Shown piece after piece: positions 62,717 through 64,000 of a DNA stretch of 64,000 bases. The notes under the pieces were generated by a model. It saw only the letters and a list, made by a program, of their open reading frames with translations. It ran no database searches and was not told where the DNA came from. Both the position numbers and the translations under genes were made by a program. Position 1 is the stretch's first letter. Each line of letters starts with the position of its first letter. Location of the stretch: positions 1,612,001-1,676,000 of the forward strand of contig NZ_JAKRKC020000002.1 in assembly GCF_022664455.2 (NCBI RefSeq). The letters are read 5' to 3'. The stretch is from Actinomadura luzonensis (GTDB lineage Bacteria > Actinomycetota > Actinomycetes > Streptosporangiales > Streptosporangiaceae).

Positions 62717-64000
62717 TTGCCGCCGCCGTGGGCGGCGTCGAGCGCGTCGTAGTCCGGGGTGAAGCCGCGCTTCGGGATCTCGTCCGCGAACACCACCTCA
62801 CGCGGCTTCTTGTACGACGCGACCTGGCCCTTCACGTGCTCGACCAGCTCCGCGGGCGTCGCTGCCGCCCCCTGCCTCAGCACCACGACGGCCTTGACCG
62901 CCTGGTGCCAGTCCGGGTCCGGAACGCCGATGACGGCGGCGTCGGCCACCGCCGGGTGCGTCTTGAGGGCGCGCTCGACCTCGGCCGGGTAGACGTTCTC
63001 GGCCCCGGACTTGATCATGCGCAGCTTGGGGCCGATGAAGGTGATCGTGCCGTCGGGCTCGCGGCGGCCGAGGTCGCCGGTGTGGTGCCAGCCGTTCCGC
63101 AGCTTTTCCGCATTTAAGTCGGGCCGGGCGAAATATCCGGAGAAGAGGGTCTTGCCGCGGGCGCAGATCTCGCCCACCTCGCCCGCCGGCAGCTCGGCGT
63201 CGTCCGGCCCCATGATCCGCACCTGCGCCAGCGGCGACGGCCGCCCCGCGAGCCCGGCCCCGCCCTCCGCCAGCCCCAGGAAGGTCAGCATCCCGCCCAC
63301 CTCGGTCTGCCCGTACCCGCCCATCCTGGACCGGCACCACGGCGAGTCGTCCACCGTGATCATCGCGTTCCACTCGTCGGAGGCGGCTACGAAGCGCAGC
63401 GAGGACAGGTCGTACTTGCCGCCCGCGTTCGCCTTCACCACCGCGTCGATCATCGGCCCGAACAGGAACGCCTGCGTCACCTTCTCGGCGTCGACCAGCC
63501 GGCACACCTCCTCCGGGTCGAAGGCGGGGGTGAAGACGTTCGTGCCGCCGATCTGCAGGGTCGCCAGGCAGAACATCATCGTCCCGACGTGGAAGAGCGG
63601 CCCGTTGTTGAGGAAGGTGAAGCCGGGCTCCATCTGCCGGACGACCAGCAGCGACGTGGCGTGCGCGACCAGCGCGGCGCTGCTGAGCAGGGCCGCGTTC
63701 GGGCGACCCGCGAAGGCGGCGGTGTAGAGCGCGAGCACCGGCTCGGTGTCGGCGACCTGCGCGAACTCCCGGACCGGCCCGCCCGCGACGAGCCCCTCGT
63801 AGTCCGCCCCGGCCCGGACCCAGCCCGGCCCGGCGAGCGCGGCGACGGTGTCGGAGGGCTCCCAGACGACGAGCGACGGGGCGAGATCGTGGAGCACGAA
63901 GCGCAGCTCGTCCGCGGACTGCCGCCAGTTCGCCGGGCAGAAGACGGCGCCGAGGCGGCTGCAGGCGAGCAGCAGCTCCAGGACGGCGTGCGCGTTCTGG
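62674..64000 (-). CDS. FadD-type acyl-CoA synthetase, 5' part outside the window
   Basis: About 441 codons are visible and the frame stays open to the right edge (NWRQSADELRFVLHDLAPSL is in frame), so the N-terminus and start lie outside. Motifs seen are GGYGQTEVGGMLTF, GWHHTGDLGRREPDGTITF and the C-terminal YKKPREVVFADEIPKRGFTP. The usual final PRTxxGKI-type lysine motif is changed to PKRGFTPDYDALDAAHGG, so the A10 lysine seems missing or displaced. It activates a carboxylic acid as a CoA ester if functional. Confidence 0.85.
   Translation of the reverse strand, partial: QNAHAVLELLLACSRLGAVFCPANWRQSADELRFVLHDLAPSLVVWEPSDTVAALAGPGWVRAGADYEGLVAGGPVREFAQVADTEPVLALYTAAFAGRPNAALLSSAALVAHATSLLVVRQMEPGFTFLNNGPLFHVGTMMFCLATLQIGGTNVFTPAFDPEEVCRLVDAEKVTQAFLFGPMIDAVVKANAGGKYDLSSLRFVAASDEWNAMITVDDSPWCRSRMGGYGQTEVGGMLTFLGLAEGGAGLAGRPSPLAQVRIMGPDDAELPAGEVGEICARGKTLFSGYFARPDLNAEKLRNGWHHTGDLGRREPDGTITFIGPKLRMIKSGAENVYPAEVERALKTHPAVADAAVIGVPDPDWHQAVKAVVVLRQGAAATPAELVEHVKGQVASYKKPREVVFADEIPKRGFTPDYDALDAAHGGGNYPGASPGGSPGPA

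Overview
The window is very GC-rich, densely coded DNA from an actinomycete. The evidence is the codon composition, four LLM-type flavin/F420-dependent oxidoreductases, three one-pass Hanks-type kinases (one with PASTA repeats), non-mevalonate isoprenoid genes, many GTG/TTG starts, and several genes that appear to be transcribed without a 5' leader. Gene content fits the Streptosporangiales (for example Nonomuraea); this is an inference from content, not a database match. No rRNA, tRNA, CRISPR array, insertion sequence or phage gene was seen.

Left part (1-25.5 kb). A GABA-type aminotransferase with a divergent PucR regulator is followed by a TetR regulator and an aldehyde dehydrogenase. Next come a SnoaL-like protein, an aminoglycoside-phosphotransferase-fold kinase and a translationally coupled XRE-ImmA/IrrE plus PIN pair that resembles a toxin-antitoxin module. 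The isoprenoid genes dxr-ispG follow, without the site-2 protease gene that usually lies between them. Then two tandem secreted trypsin-like proteases, a TAP-family exported hydrolase, the GNAT enzyme normally linked to ispG, an NmrA-like reductase, a HipA-like kinase/DUF3037 pair, three LLM oxidoreductases and two Ser/Thr kinases.

Middle part (25.5-35.7 kb). A carbohydrate ABC importer (binding protein and two permeases, no ATPase) runs with a Gfo/Idh/MocA oxidoreductase under a divergent ROK regulator. A TetR/MMPL pair has a perfect 22-bp operator. Two small secreted Cys-containing proteins follow, then an ArsR-rhodanese/cupin operon with its own palindrome.

Right part (35.7-64 kb). This looks like a catabolic region for an organic acid handled as a CoA thioester. 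It has a branched-chain-amino-acid-type ABC importer in which both permeases and one ATPase are fused into one protein, an alcohol dehydrogenase, a dienelactone hydrolase, an HSL-type esterase and a two-subunit acyl-CoA dehydrogenase with an LLM enzyme. A five-gene operon (Zn-ribbon/OB protein, VOC protein, AMP-forming ligase, ADP-forming acyl-CoA synthetase, SDR) follows, then an isochorismatase-like protein lacking its catalytic triad with a second SDR, a beta-lactamase-fold hydrolase, a metal-dependent cyclase, a P450/TetR pair and a truncated FadD-type ligase. A Ser/Thr kinase and a CHAP-domain wall protein with an MtrA-like box are interspersed.

The most interesting signal is regulatory. 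A 16-bp imperfect palindrome, close to CCAAGCGNNCGCTTGG, recurs in front of at least five of these transcription units, including the LLM genes near 21 kb. At two promoters it overlaps the -10 box in the same register. This points to one undescribed regulator controlling the whole dispersed pathway.
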